Both the position numbers and the translations under genes were made by a program. A DNA stretch of 33,033 nt from Salinivenus sp. (GTDB lineage Bacteria > Bacteroidota > Rhodothermia > Rhodothermales > Salinibacteraceae): assembly GCA_018609755.1 (NCBI GenBank), contig JAHENZ010000236.1, positions 1-33,033 on the forward strand. The letters run 5' to 3'. Shown here piece by piece: positions 17,354 to 25,443 of this stretch; position 1 is the stretch's first letter, and the number at the start of each line of letters is the position of its first letter. Under the pieces are notes generated by a model, which was given only the letters and a program-made list of their open reading frames with translations, was not told where the DNA came from and did not search any database.

Positions 17354-17462
17354 AGTAACTTCAATCATGGAATTGGGCTTTTCTCCGCTAAAAATCGGCT
17401 CTGATAGCCGCTGCGAGCCGTTTTTCTAGACGCCAATCCCCAAGTTTTCGATTGAAGTCACT
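17354..17462. mobile_element. 109-bp MITE with TA target duplication
   Basis: The ends AGTAACTTCAATC (17354-17366) and GATTGAAGTCACT (17450-17462) are inverted repeats with one mismatch. Each is bordered by TA (17352-17353 and 17463-17464). A palindromic centre and TA flanks are typical of non-autonomous IS630/mariner-type MITEs. The terminal sequence differs from that of the neighbouring IS630, so another transposase would have moved it. It sits just upstream of the Wadjet-like operon. Confidence 0.7.
17390..17425. terminator. Terminator-like hairpin in the MITE centre
   Basis: AAAAAT-CGGCTC-N13-GAGCCG-TTTTT gives a 6-bp GC stem followed by five T, with five A on the other side. It could therefore stop transcription in both directions. 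It lies 82 bp before the jetA start and would shield the operon from IS-derived read-through. Confidence 0.55.
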
Positions 17463-17506
17463 TAGGCTCGAATAGCGTTTAAAACACAGCCCATCGTGAA
17501 GCGGAA

Positions 17507-18736
17507 ATGAGCACACCCGACATCAAGGCCTTTTTCCGGCTGGCCCACCAGCACTTCGACGCACTGGAGGCCCTGTTTAACTCGCGGGAGGGAATGCGAG
17601 AAACCGAGCTTCGATCGCGTCTTGACGACGGCTCGCATCACACTGCCTCTTCCGGACACGTCTTCCGGGAACTCCAGGCGCACCGCCTGATCGAGCCCCG
17701 CCCGGAGGAAACCGCCTCGTTTGAGCTCACGCCGCCGGTGCGCGACCTTTTCCGGGAGTTTCGCCGAAAGCAAAAGCTCAGCACGCCGAAGGCCATCCAA
17801 GCCTATCTCGACCGGCTCGAAGAGCTCATGGAGCGACTCGAGGATCGCGTGGAGCAGTCTGCCCGCGCCGGTGTAGGGCGCGTACTTGAGGACATCGATA
17901 CCGAGATCGAAAAGATTCGCACGCTCTCCCGCTCGAACCGAGAGGCGGTTCTAAACCGCGTCACTGAACTCCGGGCCGAGACGCACTCCGATTCTGTTCG
18001 GGAACGCTTCAGAATGATTAACGAGCTTCTGGAGGACTACGTGACGCCCTTGAAGAACATTGTCCAGAATCGAGGAGCATTCGAGACGCTCTTCTCTGAG
18101 CTGAGGGCTGCCTTGAGCGAGGCCCAGACCTCCTTCTCCGACGACGCGCCGATGGTTCGTGCTTTCACGTCAACGAAAGCGCGGCTCCAGCGGGTTCGGC
18201 GAGCGGTGCTCGAAAACTTCGAGGCTGCTCGCCAGGAAACCACCCGGCTCTACGAACAGCACGAGACGAACAGCGACATGCTCGAAGGGGCGTCCTCGCT
18301 CCTCAGCCGGATTCATCACCAGGGCCCGGGTGCATTGAACCTACCCAATGAAATGAAGCTGGCGAGCTTCACGATGCGAACGGTCTTCCAAGACGAGGGC
18401 CTCAGTTCGTATCTGCACGAAATGGTTGGCTACGAGCCCCCCGATCCAGAGCCCATACAGGAACCCTCTTCTTCCCCGGCCCCGCCAGTGCTCGATCGGC
18501 AGGAACTCATTGCAGATGTGCGCCGGGCCTGCCCCATTCCTGATGCGATGGACTGGCTTATCGGTGCCCTGGATGAGAGTGCGCCCCGCCGCACCTTGCG
18601 GGCGTACCGCTACCTCCTGCAAAGCTCCAAGCTCTCGTCCACGTTCCAAGACACAAGGAAGGAATACGACCTCGGGGACACGATGCTGTCGGCTACCCCG
18701 GTTCAGGTGACCGTTGATGAGAACGCCTCATCTTAA
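17507..18736 (+). CDS. jetA: Wadjet/Mks kleisin-like subunit (JetA/MksF-like)
   Basis: A 409-residue, mostly helical protein, the first of four genes in JetABCD order. The N-terminal ~90 residues (FFRLAHQHFDALEALFNSREGMRETELRSRL to TPPVRDLFREF) look like a winged helix. A long charged helical middle follows (about 95-290; EELMERLEDRVEQ, LNRVTELRAETHSD). A Pro-rich linker (PPDPEPIQEPSSSPAPP) leads to a C-terminal helical or winged-helix part. This is the architecture of MukF/JetA kleisins, which bridge the SMC head and neck and bind MukE/JetB dimers. Sequence identity to named families is not obvious, so the call rests on operon position and architecture. The gap to jetB is 56 bp. Confidence 0.7.
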   Translation: MSTPDIKAFFRLAHQHFDALEALFNSREGMRETELRSRLDDGSHHTASSGHVFRELQAHRLIEPRPEETASFELTPPVRDLFREFRRKQKLSTPKAIQAYLDRLEELMERLEDRVEQSARAGVGRVLEDIDTEIEKIRTLSRSNREAVLNRVTELRAETHSDSVRERFRMINELLEDYVTPLKNIVQNRGAFETLFSELRAALSEAQTSFSDDAPMVRAFTSTKARLQRVRRAVLENFEAARQETTRLYEQHETNSDMLEGASSLLSRIHHQGPGALNLPNEMKLASFTMRTVFQDEGLSSYLHEMVGYEPPDPEPIQEPSSSPAPPVLDRQELIADVRRACPIPDAMDWLIGALDESAPRRTLRAYRYLLQSSKLSSTFQDTRKEYDLGDTMLSATPVQVTVDENASS

Positions 18737-18792
18737 GGCCCCAATCTCGCTCGGCCCTACCAGGTCTTTTGTCACTCAAACTACCCGCAGGC

Positions 18793-19446
18793 ATGGACTC
18801 GCTTCCTCATTTGGAATCTATTTTCAACGACCTTCGGCGGGGCTACCACTTCACCCCCGAAGACGGAGAGATCTTCCGCCCCCTATGGAATCGATTCGAC
18901 GAATATAAGCGCCTCTTTAACAGTCTCGGGCTCGACCTACGAAAGCATCCGCAAAACGTGGTCTATTTGGTTGCGAACGACAACGTGCAGCCGGGCAAAC
19001 AGGCACGAAAGATGGGCCTCTTCATGATGGTGCTAATCGAACACTTTGGGGAGACCCATTCGTCGATTGTCCCCTCACTCTTCGACGCGGTATTTCAGGT
19101 TGAGAAACTACCCCACCTGAAAAAGGCCCGCTACGAGGAGTACATGAACGCCATCGGCGTCCACGACGCCAGCGATCTGGAAGGCATCGTGCGATCTCTG
19201 ATTCGCTTCGGTTTTGCAGAAGAGCGCGACAACGGATTCACGTTTCGAAGAGCCACCTACCGGTTTTTGGATCTTTGCCGGGAAGCCTCAACCCTCGGGG
19301 AGAAGGATCCCGACGACGAGAAGGATTCGAGTCCTGGCGGCAAGCCGAGTCCCTCCTCCATAGCCGGCGACTCGGATCTACCCTCAACCAACTTGGAAGA
19401 CGAGCTGCAGTCAGCCGAACCGGAAGAAGGGTCCCCCCGCCCGTAA
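18793..19446 (+). CDS. jetB: Wadjet/Mks MukE-like subunit (JetB/MksE-like)
   Basis: A 217-residue protein between the kleisin-like and SMC genes. FNDLRRGYHFTPEDGEIFRPLWNRFDEYKRLFNSLGLDL and NVVYLVANDN are followed by ARKMGLFMMVLIEHFGE, and then by a winged-helix-like part (SDLEGIVRSLIRFGFAEERDNGFTFRRATYRFLDLCREA). This fits MukE/JetB (DUF4194-type) proteins, which bind kleisin and DNA. The last ~50 residues are acidic and low-complexity. The ATG at 18793 is preferred to a TTG at 18769. The partners are inferred to be the flanking jetA and jetC products. Confidence 0.7.
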   Translation: MDSLPHLESIFNDLRRGYHFTPEDGEIFRPLWNRFDEYKRLFNSLGLDLRKHPQNVVYLVANDNVQPGKQARKMGLFMMVLIEHFGETHSSIVPSLFDAVFQVEKLPHLKKARYEEYMNAIGVHDASDLEGIVRSLIRFGFAEERDNGFTFRRATYRFLDLCREASTLGEKDPDDEKDSSPGGKPSPSSIAGDSDLPSTNLEDELQSAEPEEGSPRP

Positions 19447-19543
19447 GACCCGCCCGCCTTCCCTGAGTCCCCCAGTGGAGGAATCCGGAGAAAGACCTAC
19501 GCCGGACGGTTCCATACGCTTTTTTGTACATTTCCCTCTCTCA

Positions 19544-22360
19544 ATGCCCACGACCGGACCGACACGACTCATTTTCATCGGCGCGGCAAAGTTCAGCTAT
19601 GCCGAGGTGGACCTCACAACGCCCCTCCATCTCGTAGGACCCAACAACGTCGGCAAGACGACACTGGTGAACATCCTCCAGCTTCTCTACATCGATAAGC
19701 AGAGTCACATGTCGTTTCCCGGATACAGCTGGCGGGAGACAAAGGCGTATTACTTTCCTGATCGCAGGAGCTACGTGCTCTTCGAGTGCATGACGCCAGA
19801 GGGGTTGCAGGTGATTGGGGCCTACGGGAAAGGTCCTGCGGAGGGACACGACATTCAGCGGTTTGCGTTCTCGGGTGGGTTCGAAACGGAGGACTTTTTC
19901 GACTCTACCGAGGAGGGCCCAGTGCCGCGAGAGGTAGAAACGGTCAAGCAAACGCTCAGCCTGAAGAAGTTCAGGAAACTGGAGGTGCGAAATCTTCGAG
20001 CAGCCCTTACAGGCATCGGAGAAAGTGACGGACTCAACCTGGGGCTCATTCCAGTGCGAGACCACAACGGATACTCGAAATTCCGAGAGCTCTTCAAGGG
20101 TCTTATCCGACTCCGCCAGCTCGACCAGAGCGCATTGAAAAACACGCTCTGTAGCACCTACGCCTCGGAGGTGGAAGCCTTGGAGGTAAACCTGAAGGAG
20201 GCTCACGCCGAGGAGTTCGAAACGTTGCAGCAACACCGGAAGGACATTGAGGATCTAGAGCGCTTCGAGCCCGACATCGAGGAGGCCCTGCGTGCTGCAC
20301 AACAACAATCTACGCTCCGCCGCCAGCTGGCAGAGACGTGGATTCAACTCCTTCAGGCTCAGAGCCGACTCAGAATCCATATTCGAGGAGCCAGGGAGAG
20401 GCTTCAACGCCAGATCCAGGAGACGGAATCTGCGCTTCATAAGCATCAAAAGCGAAAACAATCACTTGAAGAGAAGCGGGACAAGCTAAACCGCACTCTC
20501 GGCCGTCTGGAGGGGGAAAAAGAAGAGCTCACCGATCTCATCGATCAGGTTTCCGGCTTTGACCCAGAGGAGGCCGACTCCCGGATCGACGAGCTCGAAA
20601 ACAAGCGGTCGCAAATTCTGGCCGATATCAAGTCGGTAGATGCCGATGCCCCCGAGCAGATCCGGAAGCGGCGCGACCGGGTCGGAAAAACGATTCAGCG
20701 ACTCCAGAAGCGACTGAATGGGATTCAAGACCTCTTGGGGCCGCTTCTGAAAAAGCGTCTTGGGAAGGTGCGCCTGCAGCGCCTGTTCCAGATTCTAAAC
20801 CCGTGCCTTCTGGATCTAAACGCGGGTGGAGAGGACATCGTATTGAGCGATCTAGATGAGCTTCTTCAAAGCATCAAGAGTCAGGACAACCGGTTCGAGG
20901 AGGGTCAATGGCACTTCCCGGGCGGGCACGTCTCCCTAGAGGCCCTCCCAGAGCCCGATCTGGCCGACTACATGGATCCAGATCGTATCCGGGAGAAGCT
21001 CAACCAGCGCCGCAGGGAGCATGAGCGGCTCGACCATCGCTTAGAAGTTGCACAGGACGTGAGTTCAAAGAAGGAAGAGGCCGAAAAGATCGGCCGGCGC
21101 GTCGAGCAGATTCGAGCGAAGCTGAACAAATATGAGAAGGCCGTAGAGGCTGAGGAAAAGCTCCAGTCGGTCCGTTCCAAAATGGCTGATCAAAAGGACG
21201 AGTTGGAGGCTACGAAAGAAACCCTGGTTGACGAGGAGTCGAAAACTCAGCGCCTGAAGCAAGAGCGTCGTAAGCGCCGTTCTCAGCTCACGCGTTTGAA
21301 GGAGGAGGCCGAGATGCTCGATGAGCGAATCGAAGCGCTTCGTTCGCCTCCCTCAGCGTGGACCCTGCACCTGACGGTCGCCGCCGGCAAGGACACCGAT
21401 TCACAGGCAGATCAGTCTCCAGTTCTCACGCCGAGTGGCGCGCAGGAGACTGAGGAACTCATTTTGCCGCTTCTCGACCGATATGAGGAGGCGAAGGACA
21501 AGGAATCTCGAACGTCCAGTAGGCTCGAAAACATCCTGGGTCGTATTCACGAGGGGACGTACGAGGAATACAAACAAAACACGAGGAAGGAAACCCTCGA
21601 TGAGCTCCGCAATGAAAAGGAGGGACTTCCGGCTCGACGCCGCACGCTCGAAACGCTGTGGGAGGAACTTATGACCGGACTCGGTCGGAAAATCAACGAC
21701 CTCCTCTCGAGTCTTGAAGCCATACAGAGCGTCGTCGACCGGATCAACCGGCGGCTTCGAGGCACGTCCGTTTCGGATTTGGAACGCCTTCGGCTGGAGG
21801 TTACCCCAATCAAGCCGACGGTGGATCTCCTGGAGCGGTTTGCAGAGCAGGACGCAATGCCGCTCTTCAGTAGAGAGGGGAGGCGTGAGGAAGATTTTGG
21901 TCAGCTCCGGTCGCTTTTCCAGGACCACCCTCGGATCCATCTCACAGATCTTTTCAATGTTGGGTTTGCGGTCACGACGGCCGATGGGGAAACCGAACGA
22001 TATGATGGTCTCGACAACATCCAGTCGAATGGCACGTCGATCACCATCAAGGTGCTCGTCCACCTGGTTCTTATCGGCGACCTGCTTCGAGACGATGATC
22101 TAAGGCTTCCGTTTTACCTCGATGAGGCGTCGAGCCTGGACGAAAGCAACCTGGCGGGAATTGTCCGAGCTGCCACAAACATGGGATTTGTGCCCGTCCT
22201 TGCGAGCCCCACCGAGTCGACAGCCGTTCCGCATCTCTACTACCTGCAATCCGAGGGGGAGCGGATGTACCTTGGCCCGGAGCACCGGGTCGAACTTCGA
22301 AAGAAGGAGAGCCGTCCAAATAGAGGACCTCACGGGCTTACGTCCAACGCGCAGTCGTAG
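19544..22360 (+). CDS. jetC: Wadjet/Mks SMC-like ATPase (JetC/MksB-like)
   Basis: A 938-residue SMC/RecN-type ATPase. The Walker A motif is GPNNVGKTT at residues 32-40. A very long charged coiled coil runs from about 215 to 720, with a central low-charge region near 405-480 that would be the hinge. The ABC signature region appears as SNGTSITIKV (828-837) instead of a classical SGGE. Walker B is LPFYLDEAS with Asp860-Glu861. This head-coil-hinge-coil-head order identifies an SMC protein; the neighbours make it JetC/MksB. Known Wadjet JetC proteins extrude DNA loops using ATP. The ATG at 19544 gives the family-like start before RLIFIGAAKFSYAEVDL; a GTG at 19475 would add 23 residues with no family features. 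Confidence 0.85.
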   Translation: MPTTGPTRLIFIGAAKFSYAEVDLTTPLHLVGPNNVGKTTLVNILQLLYIDKQSHMSFPGYSWRETKAYYFPDRRSYVLFECMTPEGLQVIGAYGKGPAEGHDIQRFAFSGGFETEDFFDSTEEGPVPREVETVKQTLSLKKFRKLEVRNLRAALTGIGESDGLNLGLIPVRDHNGYSKFRELFKGLIRLRQLDQSALKNTLCSTYASEVEALEVNLKEAHAEEFETLQQHRKDIEDLERFEPDIEEALRAAQQQSTLRRQLAETWIQLLQAQSRLRIHIRGARERLQRQIQETESALHKHQKRKQSLEEKRDKLNRTLGRLEGEKEELTDLIDQVSGFDPEEADSRIDELENKRSQILADIKSVDADAPEQIRKRRDRVGKTIQRLQKRLNGIQDLLGPLLKKRLGKVRLQRLFQILNPCLLDLNAGGEDIVLSDLDELLQSIKSQDNRFEEGQWHFPGGHVSLEALPEPDLADYMDPDRIREKLNQRRREHERLDHRLEVAQDVSSKKEEAEKIGRRVEQIRAKLNKYEKAVEAEEKLQSVRSKMADQKDELEATKETLVDEESKTQRLKQERRKRRSQLTRLKEEAEMLDERIEALRSPPSAWTLHLTVAAGKDTDSQADQSPVLTPSGAQETEELILPLLDRYEEAKDKESRTSSRLENILGRIHEGTYEEYKQNTRKETLDELRNEKEGLPARRRTLETLWEELMTGLGRKINDLLSSLEAIQSVVDRINRRLRGTSVSDLERLRLEVTPIKPTVDLLERFAEQDAMPLFSREGRREEDFGQLRSLFQDHPRIHLTDLFNVGFAVTTADGETERYDGLDNIQSNGTSITIKVLVHLVLIGDLLRDDDLRLPFYLDEASSLDESNLAGIVRAATNMGFVPVLASPTESTAVPHLYYLQSEGERMYLGPEHRVELRKKESRPNRGPHGLTSNAQS

Positions 22361-22422
22361 CATCGAAGACAGTCCAATTCAAGTTCTCCCGGCCCCCTTT
22401 TCTGCGCAAACGAACTGTCGCG

Positions 22423-23289
22423 ATGGCAGACGGATTGATCAACACACTGATTCAGCTTCTCGAGAAAGGAAGTGTCCCCTGGAGCAGCGTAAGTGACCGG
22501 CAACGCGATCGGCTCCGATCACTTCGGGAAACCGGTGTGCTAACGGTAGAGCGATCCAGAGGAGGCCGGCGCCTCGTCGTTCAGAATAGGGGGGTGGTTC
22601 AGCGGTTTGCTGAAAGAGAGTATCCGGCAGGGCTCGATGCTGCTCGAGAGGCAGACGAGGAAGAACGCCTTCCAGCCTCCGAAGCCGCGCTGCATTTCCG
22701 TGATGCCAAAAGAGGATCGGCCGGAAGCGAAGTGCTTTTGTTTCGAGGAACGCCCGGCACCGAGATTATCTGCAATGGCACGCCGCTTCCGATCGGGAAG
22801 TTGACACGAACAGCCGGGGTGGGGGCAGCGCTTCTTGCTTCAGACACCACGATCGTGATCGAGAACACCCTGGCGGTTGTCGAGAACCAGGAGGCCTTTT
22901 TCCGATTTGACGAACTGGACACGACGGCGGAGCTGGCATGCTTTGCGGGTGGGCGCCTCTCCAATCGAACGCTAGAATGGCTTGGCTCGCTTGACGTAGG
23001 TCCCGGTCAAATCATCCACTGTCCCGACTACGATCCAGTAGGGTTGAGTGAATTTCAGCGTATTCGGAGTGCTTGTGGGAAAGGAGCCCAACTGTTTTGG
23101 CCCGATCAGCTGGCGGCACTGATTCAGAAATACGGGAAAGCCGACCTCTACAAAGATAGCTCCGAGCTTCTTGACGGCCTCACGGACGCCTCGCAGCCCC
23201 AAACCCAAAAGCTTCTCGCTCTCTTGCAACGATATGGACAGGGACTTGAGCAGGAGATTCTCTTGAGCGACTGCTCACCACCTGAATGA
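22423..23289 (+). CDS. jetD: Wadjet/Mks TOPRIM nuclease (JetD/MksG-like)
   Basis: A 288-residue protein closing the four-gene operon. The first ~65 residues (LINTLIQLLEKGSVPWSSVS, GRRLVVQNRGVVQRF) look like a winged helix. The rest carries a TOPRIM fold with IVIENTLAVVENQEAFF (Glu147) and IIHCPDYDPVGLSEFQRI (Asp202, Asp204), the acidic metal-binding set of DUF2220/topoisomerase VI A-like nucleases. In characterised Wadjet systems JetD cleaves the plasmid trapped by the SMC motor. It is roughly 100 residues shorter than many described JetD/MksG proteins, apparently lacking an N-terminal arm region. The gap to jetC is 62 bp and the strand is the same. Confidence 0.82.
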   Translation: MADGLINTLIQLLEKGSVPWSSVSDRQRDRLRSLRETGVLTVERSRGGRRLVVQNRGVVQRFAEREYPAGLDAAREADEEERLPASEAALHFRDAKRGSAGSEVLLFRGTPGTEIICNGTPLPIGKLTRTAGVGAALLASDTTIVIENTLAVVENQEAFFRFDELDTTAELACFAGGRLSNRTLEWLGSLDVGPGQIIHCPDYDPVGLSEFQRIRSACGKGAQLFWPDQLAALIQKYGKADLYKDSSELLDGLTDASQPQTQKLLALLQRYGQGLEQEILLSDCSPPE

Positions 23290-23748
23290 CTCGGTTTTGA
23301 ACTTCTATGGAGATCTCGGTGCAGCGAAATGTTCGGCCTCGGTTCGTCGAGAGACGGGCCGGGGCCTTTCGGGTTGCCCCCCAATCTACCGGGCGTTCGA
23401 CCGAGGGACAAACTTACACGATCCTTTGACTTTGTCCACGAGCGTCGGGCCTCCTTCTCACAGGATCGTTTGGGAGTTGCCGGGCAGAACGTGGACCGCT
23501 TCCACTGGCAATCCAGCGGTGCGAATCGGTAGAACTACACTGGTTGTTTTGGTTGGAGACCGTCCGTACTTCTCCGGTTCATTAATCCGGGGAAGGCCGT
23601 GGAATCAGGTCCCGATTGCGGCTGATTCTCGGTGGAGATTTTTAGAGCCGATAATGAGGACTTCGCAGAAAACTAGGCGTCTCGGAGTGGAGAGGACCGA
23701 AGAAAAAGCGGCAAGCTCTCAGATGGATACAGGGACCTTGCCTGGATC

Positions 23749-23982
23749 GTGGTGGGAAGCCAAAAGCTTTGCCTGCCGATCCCGAAGCTCGCGAGAAAGT
23801 ATGCGTGCTGGTTCTACGCCCACGCCGAGAGGCGGGAAGAGAAGGGCGGCCGACGAGAAACGAGGGAGGGGCGAGAAGAGGAGATCGAAAGGGTAAAGAG
23901 GGAGGCCGAGAGGGCCATCGAAGAGCTCGAGTCGAGATGGAAGATCACAAATCCTGATCACTACCTCGCAGATGAAGATTGA
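23749..23982 (+). CDS. Hypothetical small charged protein downstream of jetD
   Basis: A 77-codon frame beginning with tandem GTG codons and having no ATG. The product has KLARKYACWFYAHAERREEKGG followed by a highly charged helix (about 30-65; EEEIERVKREAERAIEELES) and ends NPDHYLADED. The coding strand is nearly pure purine from 23825 to 23945, so part of the charged character may reflect base composition. It could be a real coiled-coil protein or the end of a decayed gene. No family is recognised. Confidence 0.35.
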   Translation: MVGSQKLCLPIPKLARKYACWFYAHAERREEKGGRRETREGREEEIERVKREAERAIEELESRWKITNPDHYLADED

Positions 23983-24109
23983 CTTTGTTGTCTGCGGCGA
24001 TTTGGATCTTCTGGTGCTTCGGGTCTACATGGGAATTCCGATTCTCACTCCGCGGGAGCCGTCGAACGCGGGAGCCGTCGAACAGGTCGGGGAAGCGTCC
24101 GAGGAGTAG
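23972..24109 (+). CDS. Hypothetical 45-residue ORF overlapping the previous frame
   Basis: The ATG overlaps the last codons of the preceding ORF in another frame, which would allow translational coupling. The product starts MKIDFVVCGDLDLLVLRVYM and ends in an acidic tail. A perfect 16-bp tandem duplication (GCGGGAGCCGTCGAAC, 24052-24067 and 24068-24083) lies inside it. Its length is not a multiple of three, so it shifts the frame between copies. No family is recognised; coding status is uncertain. Confidence 0.25.
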   Translation: MKIDFVVCGDLDLLVLRVYMGIPILTPREPSNAGAVEQVGEASEE

Positions 24110-24165
24110 TCCAGGCCGAGGGTCCTCTCTCACCGGTTGTATTTCAAAACGAAACGCCCAGTGAA

Positions 24166-24336
24166 ATGCTCGTTGTCGAAGTGACCACCACGGACCTGCG
24201 AAAGACCAGATACCAGGTCGAATCGAAAGACGACATCCGGAAAACCCGACAGGGATACAAGATCGAAACGGCCGGTGGGGAGACCGCGCGTTTTTCGGAA
24301 GAGGAAGTAGAGTCGATCAGCGTCGTGGAGGAGTAG
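24166..24336 (+). CDS. Hypothetical 56-residue acidic protein
   Basis: The ATG at 24166 opens a 57-codon frame. The product alternates predicted beta strands and charged turns: LVVEVTTTDLRKTRYQVES, YKIETAGGETARFSEEEVES and ISVVEE. The balanced amino-acid composition and acidic end look more protein-like than its surroundings. It follows the two other small ORFs on the jet operon strand. The function is unknown; a phage- or plasmid-derived accessory protein is one possibility. Confidence 0.4.
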   Translation: MLVVEVTTTDLRKTRYQVESKDDIRKTRQGYKIETAGGETARFSEEEVESISVVEE

Positions 24337-24520
24337 GAACGCGATAGTCGATCTACCTGCCGGGTCGGCCCGATTGGCCCTGGATTTCTGGGGGCAATTG
24401 TAACAACCGATAAGGCGAACATCCGGTGCGAGGTCCCATCTCTGGACCTGGTCTACTGACTTGCGGGGATTGCCCAAAAGCGAAACTCACCGTACCGAAC
24501 GACTGACTGAAGCAGCTGTG

Positions 24521-24538
24521 TCGGCTTACTGAAGCCGA
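24521..24538 (+). terminator. Perfect 7-bp hairpin, possible terminator
   Basis: TCGGCTT-ACTG-AAGCCGA is followed at a short distance by TTGGGTAATGGTTTTT. It may end transcription from the jet operon side, 185 bp after the last small ORF. The T-run is displaced from the stem, so confidence is low. Confidence 0.3.
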
Positions 24539-25101
24539 TTGGGTAATGGTTTTTCGTGCCAGTACCGAAACGCTGTAACTGGTTTCGGGCCGATGTGCAT
24601 TTTCAGAGATGCCGATTTTTCCCTGAAGACGGTAAGAGAAGATTCAACAGGGCCAGGGAAGTGCGTTGAAGCGACGAGTCATTGGCTCCCACTGATAGAC
24701 CATCTCCTCTGGCCGCTCAGGGACGGTCTTTGACAGGTCGTTGGTCTCGGTTCGGTTCGCGTCCATGTCGTGCAGCTCCCACGGCCGGGCTCCCAGGAGG
24801 GCTTCCAGGAGCTGGCATCGGGGATGAGGAGGACGGTTCGTTACTGGAGGCGGGCTCGTCGTAGCAAGTATTATTGCCAGTTCCAGGCCTGTATGACATA
24901 CCCGTTGACAGGCTTTTCAGTCGAGACCTGCCTCATCGTGGTTTCGTGGTGGAAGGTTTTACTTCGGTGAAACTCCGCTAACACTAATGGTAAACTAGAA
25001 AATTTCTCAACCCCGATCAGTGGTGGTTTAATTCCCATCAATCGAGATAGGAGCGAAAAGATACAAGTCTAATTTACCTAAAGTACTACTCCAAAACGAA
25101 A

Positions 25102-25314
25102 CTAAGGTACACTTTCGTAAAGAGCATCGAGTAAACGTGTTGCATCCCAGAAGAAATCCGAAGGCGACTCGATCAGAGAACAGTGGGCCAGTATCCAAAT
25201 CGGTGTGGACATATCACTGATCGCGCAGATGAGAATGCCCGCGCAGGTTCCCGACCAGAGCCGACCGGAAGGTCGTCCCGATAGCTGTTTGACGACCTCT
25301 CGTCGAGCTTGCAT
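25102..25314 (-). CDS. Hypothetical 70-residue ORF
   Basis: A reverse-strand ATG frame with a basic N-terminus (QARREVVKQLSGRPSGRLWS), a hydrophobic middle (CAGILICAISDMSTPIWILAHC) and an acidic end. It has no visible ribosome-binding site and no recognised family. It could be a small membrane-associated protein or a chance frame. Confidence 0.25.
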   Translation of the reverse strand: MQARREVVKQLSGRPSGRLWSGTCAGILICAISDMSTPIWILAHCSLIESPSDFFWDATRLLDALYESVP

Positions 25315-25443
25315 TGCGATGCGATTGGTCTGAGCCGGCTCGACACTTTCTCTGATTGAAAATCCTTCTAGATAGCTCGCAGAGACCTACTTGCGATATT
25401 CCGCAGGCGACCCGCTAAGCGTCGCACACCGAAGGTATTTCCA

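Larger units (their letters stand above)
24337..25443. other. Stretch without convincing genes
   Basis: About 1.1 kb with only short, unconvincing frames. It contains a perfect TCGGCTT-N4-AAGCCGA hairpin at 24521-24538 followed by a T-rich stretch. Between 24980 and 25100 it is AT-rich. A reverse frame at 25102-25314 (listed separately) is the only candidate gene. Insertion-sequence remnants are plausible, but none can be identified. Confidence 0.35.

Noticed and set aside
23297-23896. A 199-codon frame after jetD
   Set aside because: It starts with TTG, has an Arg/Ser/Thr/Gly-rich composition without domain features, and overlaps better candidates.
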